64,000 nt of DNA from Paenibacillus phytohabitans. Lineage in GTDB: Bacteria > Bacillota > Bacilli > Paenibacillales > Paenibacillaceae. The position numbers and the translations under genes are program-made. The stretch is from positions 16,332-80,331 of the forward strand of contig NZ_WHOB01000067.1 of NCBI RefSeq assembly GCF_013141775.1. The letters run 5' to 3'. The notes beneath the pieces were generated by a model. That model made no database searches, had not been told where the DNA came from, and was given only the letters and a program-made list of their open reading frames with translations. Below, in pieces: positions 1-8,753 of this stretch (position 1 is its first letter; each line of letters starts with the position of its first letter).

Positions 1-364
1 GCGGTATGTCCGGGAACCAATATCCCACGTAAATCCCGATTGCAGTAACCTCCGCCATGCCTACAGTCACCCAGAGGAACCAGTAGCTCCAGGCAGTGAG
101 AAATCCGGCCAGCGGACTGATGTATTTGTGGGCAAAGGTGGCGAAGGAGCCGGTGACCGGTTCGAGCACCAGCATCTCCCCCATAATCCGCATCACAAAA
201 AACATGATTATTCCCGCCAAAAGATAGGCCAGCAGCACGGAGGGCCCCGCCCACTTAATCGTACTTGCAGAGCCCATGAATAACCCTACGCCAATCGTAC
301 CGCCGAGTGCGATCAGCTCGATATGGCGCGGCTTAAGCCCTCTTGTTAACTGTTTCGTTTCCAA
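1..364 (-). CDS. Amino-acid permease, APC family (N-terminal part only)
   Basis: Partial gene: only the first 121 codons lie in the window and the rest runs off the left edge. The N-terminus reads as a cytoplasmic stretch rich in K and R followed by the APC signature around residues 13-30 (ELIALGGTIGVGLFMGS), then hydrophobic helices and an EMLVLEPVTGSF motif typical of the AAP/YtnA group of Gram-positive amino-acid:proton symporters. It would import amino acids across the cytoplasmic membrane. I chose the TTG at 364 because GGGGGAG lies a good distance upstream (371-377); an in-frame ATG at 382 overlaps that site and is less likely. The substrate cannot be read from this fragment. Confidence 0.85.
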   Translation of the reverse strand, partial: METKQLTRGLKPRHIELIALGGTIGVGLFMGSASTIKWAGPSVLLAYLLAGIIMFFVMRIMGEMLVLEPVTGSFATFAHKYISPLAGFLTAWSYWFLWVTVGMAEVTAIGIYVGYWFPDIP

Positions 365-520
365 AAAAATGCTCCCCCTCATATATGTTCCTTGCCTATG
401 TAGAACGCAAAACTATCATAGTATGTCAGAATCATTGTAAGCTGTGACATACATTAACGCAATGCAGAATTACTCCGCCAAAAGTTCGGTCGATTGTAAC
501 AAGAAAATTAGCTGTAAACC

Positions 521-548
521 TATACATTTTGTTTCATAGTGTTATAAT
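521..548 (+). promoter_or_regulatory. Probable sigma-A promoter of the ABC exporter operon
   Basis: A perfect TATAAT (543-548) is preceded, after a 16-base spacer, by TATACA (521-526), a fair match to TTGACA. It would give a 5' untranslated region of about 40 bases ahead of the ATG at 598. The remainder of the gap between the divergent permease and this operon (383-520) shows nothing I recognise. Confidence 0.5.
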
Positions 549-597
549 CACTTTGATTTATTCACAAGAAATAAGAAAAACAGAAGCAGGTGATCAG

Positions 598-2373
598 ATG
601 TTTGAACTTAAATGGCTGTGGCAAAACCTGGAGGGCAACCGGGCACGGTATATCGTGGCACTTTGTCTCTCGGTAGTGGGCTCAAGTCTTACGATTGTGA
701 ACCCGTACCTCAGCCAGCGCATCGTCGATACGTTTATAGCCGGCGACCATGCAGGGCAGAATCTTGCTACAGAGAGGGGTCTGCTCATCGCGCTCTGCCT
801 GGGCATGATTGGCTTTTCCCTGCTCCGTACAGGTCTGGCTTATCTAACGACCATGCAGTACGAAATATCCTCCCAGAATATGATGTACAACATCCGCATT
901 TATTTGTACAACAAGATTCAGGGGCAGGACCGGGAGTATTATGACCGCAACCGTACCGGTGATCTTATGACCAAGATGACAGGCGATCTGGATATGGTCC
1001 GGCATTCGATGGCGTGGATTTTCAAGACGATCATTGAATCGCTCACTATTTTTCTGGCGGCCGTTATTTATTTCCTTACGATTGATGTCCAGCTGACGCT
1101 GTGGATGCTGATTCTGTCGCCACCGATTTTTGTCGTGGCCTTTATCTTCGCCAAACGTGTCCGTCCCATGTACATTGATCTGCGCGAGCGGCTGTCCCAG
1201 CTTAACACGACGACCCAGGAGAACATTTCAGGCAACCGTGTAGTCAAGGCTTTCGCCCGTGAAGAGTTTGAGATTGCCAAATTCACGGAGAAGAATGTCA
1301 ACTACTCTGTGGCGAACAAGAAGGCGGCCCTAGTCTGGCTTGATTACTTTCCTTATCTGGAATCCTTCGCCCAAGCCTTCAACGTCATCCTGATGCTGGC
1401 GGGCGGTTACTTCCTGATGCACGGCCGGATCACCTTTGGTGAATTCGCGGCCTTCTCTTCGCTTATCTGGGCGGTATCCAACCCTATGCGCAATATCGGG
1501 ATTATTATCAATGATATCCAGCGCTTCTTTGCCAGCTTATCCAAAATCGTTGATATCTATTATGCCCGCCCCGCTATTGTGAACGAGCATAATGTCACAG
1601 AGAGCCGCCGCTATGAGGGCCGGATTGAATTCGAGCATGTCCGGTTCAAATATGACAGCGCTACCGTGCTGGATGATCTGAGCTTCACGATTGAACCCGG
1701 CGAAACGATCGCCATTATGGGCGCGACAGGCTCAGGTAAGACATCGCTGATCAACCTGATCCCCCGGTTCTACGATGTGGCCGGAGGCCGCGTGCTGGTA
1801 GACGGCAGAGATGTCCGTGAGCTTGAGCTTGATGAACTGCGCGGGAATATCGGGATGGCTACGCAGGACGTCCTCCTGTTCTCCGATACAATCGACGGGA
1901 ATATCGCCTATGGTGACCCCGAGCTTACGGAAGAAGAAGCACAGGCCTATGCCGGCCTCGCAGCAGCCCATGACTTCATCGTCAAAATGCCGGAAGGCTA
2001 TGACACGGTAGTCGGCGAACGCGGTGTCGGCTTGTCCGGGGGACAGAAGCAGCGTATTGCGCTTGCCCGCGCGCTGGCGGTCCGCCGTCCGATCCTGATC
2101 CTGGATGATACGACGTCTGCGGTCGATCTGGAGACGGAGGAGCATATTCAGCGGAGTCTGCGTGAGCTGGAGTATCCCTGCACGAAGATTATCATTGCAC
2201 AGCGGGTATCCACTACCGCCCAGGCAGACCGCATCCTGATCTTAGAGGGCGGCCGTCTGATTGAGGAAGGCACCCACGCCGAGCTGCTGGCCAAGCGGGG
2301 GTATTACTACGATGTATTTATGCTGCAGAACGAGGGCATTGGAAGGCAGGTGACCGAGAGTGGCCAGGAATAA
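598..2373 (+). CDS. Heterodimeric ABC multidrug exporter, subunit with degenerate ATP site (BmrC/YheI type)
   Basis: Half-transporter of 591 residues with an N-terminal six-helix exporter domain (about 1-330) and a C-terminal ATPase. Walker A is GATGSGKT (from residue 375) and the signature is a canonical LSGGQ (479-483). The residue after the Walker B aspartate, normally the catalytic glutamate, is aspartate (ILDDTTSAVD, D504). That change marks the degenerate-site subunit of heterodimeric exporters such as BmrCD and TM287/288, which expel drugs or lipids. I start it at the ATG at 598, just after AGGTGAT; the reading frame is open further upstream from 529, but without a ribosome site. The partner gene overlaps its 3' end by 14 bases, so the two are translationally coupled. 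The exported substrate is unknown. Confidence 0.88.
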   Translation: MFELKWLWQNLEGNRARYIVALCLSVVGSSLTIVNPYLSQRIVDTFIAGDHAGQNLATERGLLIALCLGMIGFSLLRTGLAYLTTMQYEISSQNMMYNIRIYLYNKIQGQDREYYDRNRTGDLMTKMTGDLDMVRHSMAWIFKTIIESLTIFLAAVIYFLTIDVQLTLWMLILSPPIFVVAFIFAKRVRPMYIDLRERLSQLNTTTQENISGNRVVKAFAREEFEIAKFTEKNVNYSVANKKAALVWLDYFPYLESFAQAFNVILMLAGGYFLMHGRITFGEFAAFSSLIWAVSNPMRNIGIIINDIQRFFASLSKIVDIYYARPAIVNEHNVTESRRYEGRIEFEHVRFKYDSATVLDDLSFTIEPGETIAIMGATGSGKTSLINLIPRFYDVAGGRVLVDGRDVRELELDELRGNIGMATQDVLLFSDTIDGNIAYGDPELTEEEAQAYAGLAAAHDFIVKMPEGYDTVVGERGVGLSGGQKQRIALARALAVRRPILILDDTTSAVDLETEEHIQRSLRELEYPCTKIIIAQRVSTTAQADRILILEGGRLIEEGTHAELLAKRGYYYDVFMLQNEGIGRQVTESGQE

Positions 2374-4135
2374 ATTCGATGTCGATGAGAATCTGGAATC
2401 GCCGTTTAATATTAAGCATTTCCGGCGGGCCATGGTCTATATCAGACGCAAGAAGAAACCGATGATTCTCGCATTCGTGCTTAGCGCCTTGTCGGCGGCT
2501 ATCGCCCTATCCGCCCCGCTGATTATGCAGCATGTGGTAGACGTGACCATTCCCGCCAAAGATATGGGCGCGCTGGTCGGCTGGTCCGCGCTGATGCTGG
2601 TGACCATTGTTGTCAGCGTAATTCTGGCTACCATCCGCTCACGGATCATGACCAGTGTCGGGCAGGATATTATCTTCGATATCCGTACCGATCTGTTCAA
2701 GCATCTGCAGGATTTGCCGTTCAAATATTACGATGACCGGCCGCAGGGTAAGATTCTGATCCGGGTTGTTAACTACGTCAATGCTGTATCCGACGTATTG
2801 TCGAACGGAATTATTAACTTTATCCTGGAAATCGTGAATCTGATCTTCATCGCTGCCTTCATGTTCGCCGTTGATGTCCGGCTCTCCTTCGTCATCCTTG
2901 CCGGACTGCCTGTATTCCTCGGTGTCATGCTGCTTATCAAAACCCGGCAGCGCCGGGCATGGCAGGCGGTATCGAACAAAAGCTCCAATCTGAACGCCTA
3001 TCTGCAGGAAAGCATCAGCGGGATCGGCGTGACCCAGATGTTCTCCCGGGAACAGCGCAATGAGGGCGTCTTCACACGGCTGGCCGGTAATTTCCGCACG
3101 GAATGGATGCGGGCACTGCGTTACAATACGCTTATTCCGTTCACTGTCGATAACTTGTCTACCATGGTTACGGCAATGATTTTCCTGGTTGGCCTGCTGA
3201 CTCTGAACCCGCAGAGCATGACGCTTGGTGTCATTCTCGCAATGAGCAGTTATGCCGCCCGCTTCTGGCAGCCGATTCTCAATCTATCCCAGCTGTACAA
3301 CAACTTCATCAATGCGGTAGCCTATCTGGAGCGTATCTTCGAAACGCTGGATGAGCCGGTTACCGTCAGCGATATTCCCGGGGCGAAGGAGCTGCCGCCC
3401 GTTCAGGGCCGGGTCACCTTCGACGATGTAACCTTCGCCTACGATCCGGGGCTGAACATCCTGGAGAACATCTCCTTCGATGTCGCAGCCGGAGAGAGCA
3501 TCGCCCTGGTCGGTCCGACCGGTGCAGGCAAAACTACGGTCGTCAATCTGATCTCGCGCTTCTATAACCTTACCGGCGGCAGAATCCTGATCGACGGGCA
3601 GGATATCGCCGGGATCACGCTGAAATCGCTGCGCAGCCAGATGGGGATTATGCTGCAGGACAGCTTCATCTTCTCGGGAACGATTCTGGATAATATCCGC
3701 TACGGCAGACCGGATGCCACCGAGCAAGAGATCATCGCCGCTGCGAAGGCTGTCTGTGCCGATGATTTCATCCGTGAATTCGACCAGGGCTACCTGACGG
3801 AGGTCAACGAGCGCGGCTCCAAGCTGTCCCAGGGACAGCGGCAGCTCATCTCGTTCGCCAGAACCCTGCTGGCCAACCCGCGCATTCTCATTCTGGATGA
3901 AGCCACTTCTTCCATTGATGCGCAGACCGAGCGTCTGCTCCAGAAGGGTCTGAATGAGCTGCTTAAGGGACGTACGTCGTTCATCATCGCGCACCGGCTG
4001 TCCACCGTGAAGAACTGCGACCGCATCATGTATGTCTCGAATAAGGGCATTGCGGAAAGCGGCTCGCATGATGAGCTGATCGCCCGCCGCGGCCTCTACC
4101 ACCGGCTCTATACGGCGCAGAAGATGGAAGCATAA
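2360..4135 (+). CDS. Heterodimeric ABC multidrug exporter, catalytic subunit (BmrD/YheH type)
   Basis: Second half-transporter, 591 residues, beginning at a GTG inside the end of the preceding gene after the ribosome site GGAAGGCAGGTGA. It has six predicted membrane helices (about 30-330) and an ATPase with Walker A GPTGAGKTT. Walker B is canonical with glutamate (ILDEATSSID, E514), but the signature is altered to LSQGQ (489-493). The altered signature and the partner's Asp-for-Glu change would meet in the same nucleotide sandwich, leaving one hydrolysing and one non-hydrolysing site, as known for TM287/288 and BmrCD. Expected to work as an obligate dimer with the product of the preceding gene. 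No adjacent regulator is visible. Confidence 0.88.
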   Translation: MARNKFDVDENLESPFNIKHFRRAMVYIRRKKKPMILAFVLSALSAAIALSAPLIMQHVVDVTIPAKDMGALVGWSALMLVTIVVSVILATIRSRIMTSVGQDIIFDIRTDLFKHLQDLPFKYYDDRPQGKILIRVVNYVNAVSDVLSNGIINFILEIVNLIFIAAFMFAVDVRLSFVILAGLPVFLGVMLLIKTRQRRAWQAVSNKSSNLNAYLQESISGIGVTQMFSREQRNEGVFTRLAGNFRTEWMRALRYNTLIPFTVDNLSTMVTAMIFLVGLLTLNPQSMTLGVILAMSSYAARFWQPILNLSQLYNNFINAVAYLERIFETLDEPVTVSDIPGAKELPPVQGRVTFDDVTFAYDPGLNILENISFDVAAGESIALVGPTGAGKTTVVNLISRFYNLTGGRILIDGQDIAGITLKSLRSQMGIMLQDSFIFSGTILDNIRYGRPDATEQEIIAAAKAVCADDFIREFDQGYLTEVNERGSKLSQGQRQLISFARTLLANPRILILDEATSSIDAQTERLLQKGLNELLKGRTSFIIAHRLSTVKNCDRIMYVSNKGIAESGSHDELIARRGLYHRLYTAQKMEA

Positions 4136-4140
4136 ACCTC

Positions 4141-4205
4141 CCCCGCAAAAATAACCCCACAAAGTGAGGCTCCAGTTTCGAAGCTGACTCAGGTACTTTG
4201 CGGGG
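4141..4205. other. Intergenic hairpin with two alternative stems
   Basis: CCCCGCAAA (4141-4149) pairs perfectly with TTTGCGGGG (4197-4205). A second upstream copy, CCCCACAAAGT (4155-4165), can pair with the same right arm (4195-4205) with one mismatch. There is no T-run directly after it, so it is not a simple terminator. It lies just after the exporter operon and before a clear terminator. Function unknown. Confidence 0.5.
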
Positions 4206-4248
4206 ACCCCAAAAATTACCCCAATAATTTAGTTCTTACAGCACCAAA

Positions 4249-4285
4249 AAGCTCAAGCCTATTAACGGGCCTGAGCTTTTTTTCT
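4249..4285 (+). terminator. Intrinsic terminator after the ABC exporter operon
   Basis: Inverted repeat AGCTCAAGCC (4250-4259) and GGCCTGAGCT (4268-4277), one mismatch, 8-base loop, followed by a T-run. The A-run to the left means it may also serve the convergent acetyltransferase gene. Confidence 0.8.
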
Positions 4286-4290
4286 TATTT

Positions 4291-4863
4291 TCACACCTGA
4301 ATATAATCTTCCCTAAGCATACTGTATATCTCCAGATCGACAATTCCTTTGCCTGACCATAAGGCGGCTTGCCGCAGCATCCCCTCCTTGATGAAGCCGG
4401 TCTTCAGGAGCACCTTCTTGGACGGTTCATTCATCAGCATGACTTCGGCCTGAATTCTGTTCACCTGAACCTCCCTGAAGATATAATCCAGCAGGATTTC
4501 AACAGCCTTAGAGGCAATGCCTTGCCCCCAATGGGCTTCCGCCAGGAAGTAGCCGATCGTCACCATATTCACCTTCTGATTGAAATCACAGGCTTCAATA
4601 ATTCCGAGCAGACGACCCTCCTCACCACTGGCAAAGATCCCCCACTTGACCCTTGATCTTTTGGCGTAGTCCCGTTCAAAATGTCCTATCATATTGCTGA
4701 CTGTAGCCTTGTTATGCTTCGGAATGATCCCGCAATATTCAAAAACTCTATCGTTGCTGTAAATATCAAACAGCTCGTCCAGATGAGTCTCTTCAATTCT
4801 GTTCAATACAAGTTCATCTGATCTTAGTACAGGAAAACGTTCAAATACAACCTCCACATTCAT
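4291..4863 (-). CDS. GNAT N-acetyltransferase, RimJ/RimL type
   Basis: A 190-residue GNAT-fold enzyme that would move an acetyl group from acetyl-CoA to an amine, in RimJ-type proteins often the N-terminus of a protein. The opening pattern (PVLRSDELVLNRI...HLDELFDIYSN), the acetyl-CoA loop WGQGIASKAVEILL at about residues 111-124 and the late NEPSKKVLLKTGF motif are typical. I prefer the ATG at 4863, which has GGAG nine bases upstream; a GTG at 4872 in the same frame is the alternative. It lies just downstream of the broken AraC/GyrI gene and may share its transcript. The acceptor is unknown. Confidence 0.85.
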   Translation of the reverse strand: MNVEVVFERFPVLRSDELVLNRIEETHLDELFDIYSNDRVFEYCGIIPKHNKATVSNMIGHFERDYAKRSRVKWGIFASGEEGRLLGIIEACDFNQKVNMVTIGYFLAEAHWGQGIASKAVEILLDYIFREVQVNRIQAEVMLMNEPSKKVLLKTGFIKEGMLRQAALWSGKGIVDLEIYSMLREDYIQV

Positions 4864-4887
4864 TCCCGCCACTCCATTCTCCGATAC

Positions 4888-5672
4888 TTATACGCGCTGC
4901 TTAATGGGAATATACAAATCAACCTTACACTTGCCTTCCTGATCCTTCATGGGATCATTCAGACAGAATTCGAGGCAGGGCCTATCGTCCGCTTCATATC
5001 CGCTGCGGGGTAACCACACGCTGAACATGCTGTCATACGCGAGGACCAATTTGTCTACCGTATCGTAGTATGAATACACCGCATAGATGCCGCCGGATAC
5101 TGTCTTGAATTCTACCTGCGGCCGGTGTGCTTCCTGCTCAAACCCTTCCGGAAGGGTGACACAGGCATCATACCGGCACGCAGACTCCTCTACGAGATCC
5201 CCGTCATCCAACGATATTCCGATAAACTGCTGATTCCCTCCATGAATACCCCGCTGGTCTGCCCAGCGGCTTAGCTTGTCCCATGCGCTATACGTATCCA
5301 GGTAACTTCCAATATGCCTGATATAAGCAACTTCAACCTCAGGGATCTGCCTGATTTCTACCTGCCCGGTGTACAGCCATAATACCGTTTGAAATGGGCA
5401 TTAAAGACCGATACCGATTCGAAACCGCTTTGACCTGCAACCTCCAGAATAGTCTTATTCGTTTCGGTCAGCAGCACCAGTGAGTGCTGTATACGCTTCC
5501 TGTTTACAAAGGCCATGGGAGTCACACCGACCATAGCTGTGAATATTCTGCTGAAATGAAATTTGGAGAAATGGGAGATCTCCGCCAGTGTATCGAGCTT
5601 AAGCGACTGACCGCTGTGTTCCTCTATGTAGGCAATGACCTTATCGATCCGCTCTCTATAATCAAGATTCAT
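4888..5672 (-). pseudogene. AraC-family regulator with GyrI-like domain, broken by a frameshift
   Basis: The 5' part encodes an AraC helix-turn-helix (from MNLDYRERIDKVIAYIEEH to FKRYYGCTPG) and stops at a TAG at about 5358. A different frame picks up at once with VEIRQIPEVEVAYIRHIG and runs open through a complete GyrI-like effector-binding domain to 4888. Restoring one base near 5360 would give a normal protein of about 260 residues (AraC HTH followed by GyrI-like domain), the usual architecture of this family. So this is either a recent single-base deletion or a sequencing error. The start at the ATG at 5672 has GGGGA eight bases upstream. If intact it would sense a small hydrophobic or cationic molecule. 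Confidence 0.85.
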
Positions 5673-5738
5673 CGCTGAATTCCCCGCTTCATTCATGATA
5701 CAATGCATTACAAATATTAGCAGATGAGGCGATAAATA

Positions 5739-6299
5739 ATGGTTACAAATTTGTATTTGGTAAGACATGCGCACTCGGCTTATTCTGCCGATGAATTAAA
5801 CAGACCTTTATCAGAACGCGGACAGGCAGATGCGCAGAAGGTCAGCGGACTGCTTATCCATGAGAATGTTCATGTCCTGATCTCCAGTCCCTATAAACGG
5901 GCAATACAGACCATTGAAGGACTGGCCGGCCCCCTGGGCCTTGAACCTGTAATCGAAGAGGATTTCAGAGAACGGTTGTTGTCCGGCGGACCTGTCAGTG
6001 ACTTCGGCCAGGCCATTGCGAAGGTATGGGAGAATCCCTCTTTTGCCTGGGAAGGCGGAGAATCTAACCTGATTGCCCAGGACAGGGGAGTTCAGGCACT
6101 CCACAAAGTATTGCAGCAATACCAAGGCAGTAACGCCGTCATCGGGACTCACGGTAACATTATGGTCTTAATCATGAATGCGCTGGATAAGCGTTATGAT
6201 TACGGCTTCTGGAAGCAGCTGGATATGCCGGATATCTATAAGCTAAGCTTCAATGGAGACACACTTACCGGCGTGCAGCGGATTTGGAACAGGAGCTGA
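5739..6299 (+). CDS. Histidine phosphatase family protein (phosphoglycerate-mutase-like)
   Basis: A 186-residue single-domain enzyme. The catalytic RHA motif comes at residues 8-10 (LVRHAHSAY), followed by the SSPYKRAIQT phosphate-pocket segment (about 48-57) and the second catalytic histidine in IGTHGNIM (about residue 136). The superfamily uses a phosphohistidine intermediate to dephosphorylate sugar phosphates or other small molecules. The length fits the short cytosolic branch (YhfR/CobC/GpmB-like); the substrate is not predictable. The start has GAGG nine bases upstream. It is transcribed divergently from the broken AraC gene. Confidence 0.85.
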   Translation: MVTNLYLVRHAHSAYSADELNRPLSERGQADAQKVSGLLIHENVHVLISSPYKRAIQTIEGLAGPLGLEPVIEEDFRERLLSGGPVSDFGQAIAKVWENPSFAWEGGESNLIAQDRGVQALHKVLQQYQGSNAVIGTHGNIMVLIMNALDKRYDYGFWKQLDMPDIYKLSFNGDTLTGVQRIWNRS

Positions 6300-6368
6300 A
6301 TCTGGTTAAACTGGACAGACTGCTGTCACAGCTCTATGGTATAACCTAATCAAAGGAGAGTGAGCGCT

Positions 6369-6896
6369 ATGGCAAGCTATGAATATTCGTCCAAACAGGA
6401 CCTGCTGGAAACGATCCATACCCTTTACCTGCTCTTGGACGCCGAGTATGGCGGTATTGACGATAAGTATAAGGATACGCGAATTCCTGAAGTGGATAAA
6501 ACCCCTGCCGAGATCATCGCCTATCAGCTGGGATGGCTGGAGCTGGTGAGGAGCTGGGATCAGAAGGAGCTGGAAGGACAGGCCTTCCTCATGCCGGCTC
6601 AGGATTATAAATGGAATGAGCTGGGCGGATTATATCAGTCTTTTTACGACAAATATTCTGAGTATTCACTGACTGAACTGCGCAGCTTATTCCGGCAATC
6701 GGAGCAGCAGTGGCTGGAATGGGTCAGCACATTGACGGAAGAGGAGCTGTTCATCCAGGGCTCGCGTAAATGGACCGGAACCAAGGACAACTGGCCCATG
6801 GCCCGGTGGATTCACATTAATTCAGCAGCTCCGTTCAAAACCTTCCGGGGAAAGATCAGAAAGTGGAAAAAATACTTCCCCGCCCAGCTGGCATAA
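6369..6896 (+). CDS. ClbS/DfsB-like four-helix bundle protein
   Basis: A 175-residue soluble helical protein resembling the ClbS/DfsB (DUF1706) family: an N-terminal YSSKQDLLETI-type helix, the central AEIIAYQLGWLELVRSW helix, and the late NWPMARWIHINSAAPFKTFRGKIRKWKK segment. ClbS hydrolyses the colibactin warhead; other members such as DfsB have unclear roles, so a protective or hydrolytic role here is only inferred. I chose the ATG at 6369 because AAAGGAG ends ten bases upstream; a GTG at 6360 is too close to that site. It follows the phosphatase by 69 bases and may be co-transcribed. Confidence 0.75.
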   Translation: MASYEYSSKQDLLETIHTLYLLLDAEYGGIDDKYKDTRIPEVDKTPAEIIAYQLGWLELVRSWDQKELEGQAFLMPAQDYKWNELGGLYQSFYDKYSEYSLTELRSLFRQSEQQWLEWVSTLTEEELFIQGSRKWTGTKDNWPMARWIHINSAAPFKTFRGKIRKWKKYFPAQLA

Positions 6897-6925
6897 CCTC
6901 CACTACCCGGCCGACTCATTGCTGG

Positions 6926-7198
6926 CTATTGCTGGCTGCTGCCCGCTCCTCCATCCGTCCCCTGACTGCTGCCCCTGCGCGTTCCTCCCCGATCCATTCC
7001 CCGGCCGCCGCCATTGAAATTCGTGCCGCCGTTCATGCCGGGGAACCCGCCCGACCTGGAGTTGAAATCGTCACTTGAGATCTTCTGGGCAGTAATTGCC
7101 TCGCAAGAGGTGAGCACCAGCGAACAGCTAAGCACAGTAATGATTAAGGTGATGCAGGATTTCTTAGTCCGACTCTTGTGCCGATTGTTGAACCGCAT
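6926..7198 (-). CDS. Small glycine-rich lipoprotein, unknown function
   Basis: A 90-residue protein with a basic N-terminus, a hydrophobic stretch and a lipobox ending LVLTSC at about residue 32, which predicts a membrane-anchored lipoprotein. The mature part is almost wholly G, N, R, S and M in low-complexity form (for example GGFPGMNGGTNFNGGGRG). The ATG has AAGGGGGA six bases upstream and overlaps the end of the glycosyltransferase-like gene by 35 bases, so the two are probably translationally coupled. A similar glycine-rich tail ends the beta-helix lipoprotein at 49480-50751. Role not recognised; a partner of the membrane glycosyltransferase is a guess. Confidence 0.6.
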   Translation of the reverse strand: MRFNNRHKSRTKKSCITLIITVLSCSLVLTSCEAITAQKISSDDFNSRSGGFPGMNGGTNFNGGGRGMDRGGTRRGSSQGTDGGAGSSQQ

Positions 7199-8753
7199 GC
7201 CTAGTCCCCCTTTTCGTGGTCAGAAGCTCATAGACATCTTTAAAGCCCATGTAGGATAAGACAATCAGCAGCGGATATACCGGATAGATATACCGGGCCT
7301 TAATCTCCCAGAGCAGATAGAAGCCGATGAAGCCCAGAATCACCAGTACCAGCGGGGTTTCCGCAAACCGCTTGGCCCGTATCCCGCAGATCAGCCGGAA
7401 GAGAATGAAGCCATACATAAGGATATTCTGGACATAAACCACCCATTGCAGTCCGCTCCGGTAATCCGAATCTCCCTTAAGCAGCTCAGAAGCCGGGGTG
7501 GAATAGATATACCGGTCCATCACCAAGCCGCCTCTTCCCCCGCCGACAGAGTCTCCGTCATTCCCGATCCCGTACCGTTCAACCTGATACGTTCCTTCGG
7601 TCCAGATCCATACGATCTTTTTATAATACATTCCGGCAAGCTCCCCTAGAGTAGCCTCCGAGAGCTTATTACTGATGGACGCTTTGAACAGCTCCACGCT
7701 CTCCGCTTTATTGTAGCCGGCATCCTGCTGATAGATATTATAGCTCTCACGGTTATCCCAGAAGCCGAGCGTCTCCAGATTGATCCCCATATTCAGCCAC
7801 ATATAGACCGGTGCAGCATTACTGGACGGGGATTCGTCCACGATACCTGTGGCCTGGAGCGCAGCGTTCTGCGTCCAGCCCGGAATGTTAAACACCAGCA
7901 GCGTTATGCCTATGGAGGCGATGGCTTTTTTAAGCCCAAGATGACGGAAGTTAAATAGCAGACAGATAAGCACGGCAATCAGGAAGATCATGCCTGTGCT
8001 CCGGAAATAGTTGCCGAGCGCCAGCAGGATGGCCGCGAACACGATATCCCTCATGGATCTTCTGCGGATGAATGTAACGGCAAAGTACAAAGCGCTGGTC
8101 AGCAGAGCTGTGGCAATCACATCATTATAGATAAAGTTGCTCATAAACAAGGATGGAATATAGGTCGCGGCAAATACCAGGACACCATAGTCATTCGATC
8201 GGGACTTGGTATTCAGCTCTTTGTAGAGCAGGTAGATCATTAGCGTGGTGACCAGCGAGAACAGGATATTGAAGCTTTTGATCACCAGATAATTGTCCGG
8301 GAACAGGAACAGCAGCGTCTTCAGGTACAGAACGATTGAGAAATTGAACGGGAACATATACAGGTATCCGCCCGATTGGAAGGATGAATAGTCCTTGTTG
8401 TAGAGCATATCCCAGGCCAGGGACAGCACCGTTTGCGAATCGTCCGTAGGCATGCGGGTGAACAGGAAGATGATCACGAGTTGAATGGCGGCAGATAATA
8501 ACAGGACCGCAGGGATGACTATCCTCCTGCTGTATTTATTAAGCTTCAGACAGAGCCTGTACAGCACGTAGCTCAGTCCCAGAACGGCTGCGATCAGCAG
8601 GATAAAGAGCAAGAGATTTTGTTTCTCCAGCACTGTTGTATCACCATAGATTGCATAGTTATACTTCGCCCTGATAAACAAGGAGGAAGCAATAAACAGC
8701 CCTATGAAGAAGGCGAGCATGACATATAATATTCGCTGGATTCCTTTTACCAT
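7164..8753 (-). CDS. Multi-pass membrane protein, glycosyltransferase 39/ArnT-like
   Basis: A 529-residue integral membrane protein with about ten or more hydrophobic helices. A short loop after the third helix carries PTDDSQTVL, in the position where GT-C glycosyltransferases keep their catalytic acidic pair. Later loops contain a YMFPFNFSIVLYLKT segment and a large extracellular part near residues 330-440. GT-C enzymes transfer sugars from polyprenyl-phosphate donors to proteins, teichoic acids or lipids outside the membrane; the acceptor here is unknown. The start at the ATG at 8753 has an excellent AGAGGAGG site; the frame is open further upstream to 8795 but lacks one. It is followed by the small glycine-rich lipoprotein. 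Confidence 0.65.
   Translation of the reverse strand: MVKGIQRILYVMLAFFIGLFIASSLFIRAKYNYAIYGDTTVLEKQNLLLFILLIAAVLGLSYVLYRLCLKLNKYSRRIVIPAVLLLSAAIQLVIIFLFTRMPTDDSQTVLSLAWDMLYNKDYSSFQSGGYLYMFPFNFSIVLYLKTLLFLFPDNYLVIKSFNILFSLVTTLMIYLLYKELNTKSRSNDYGVLVFAATYIPSLFMSNFIYNDVIATALLTSALYFAVTFIRRRSMRDIVFAAILLALGNYFRSTGMIFLIAVLICLLFNFRHLGLKKAIASIGITLLVFNIPGWTQNAALQATGIVDESPSSNAAPVYMWLNMGINLETLGFWDNRESYNIYQQDAGYNKAESVELFKASISNKLSEATLGELAGMYYKKIVWIWTEGTYQVERYGIGNDGDSVGGGRGGLVMDRYIYSTPASELLKGDSDYRSGLQWVVYVQNILMYGFILFRLICGIRAKRFAETPLVLVILGFIGFYLLWEIKARYIYPVYPLLIVLSYMGFKDVYELLTTKRGTRHAVQQSAQESD

Noticed and set aside
3284..4162. 292-residue minus-strand frame opposite the exporter gene
   Set aside because: It is a shadow of the second exporter subunit; no family pattern and no ribosome site.
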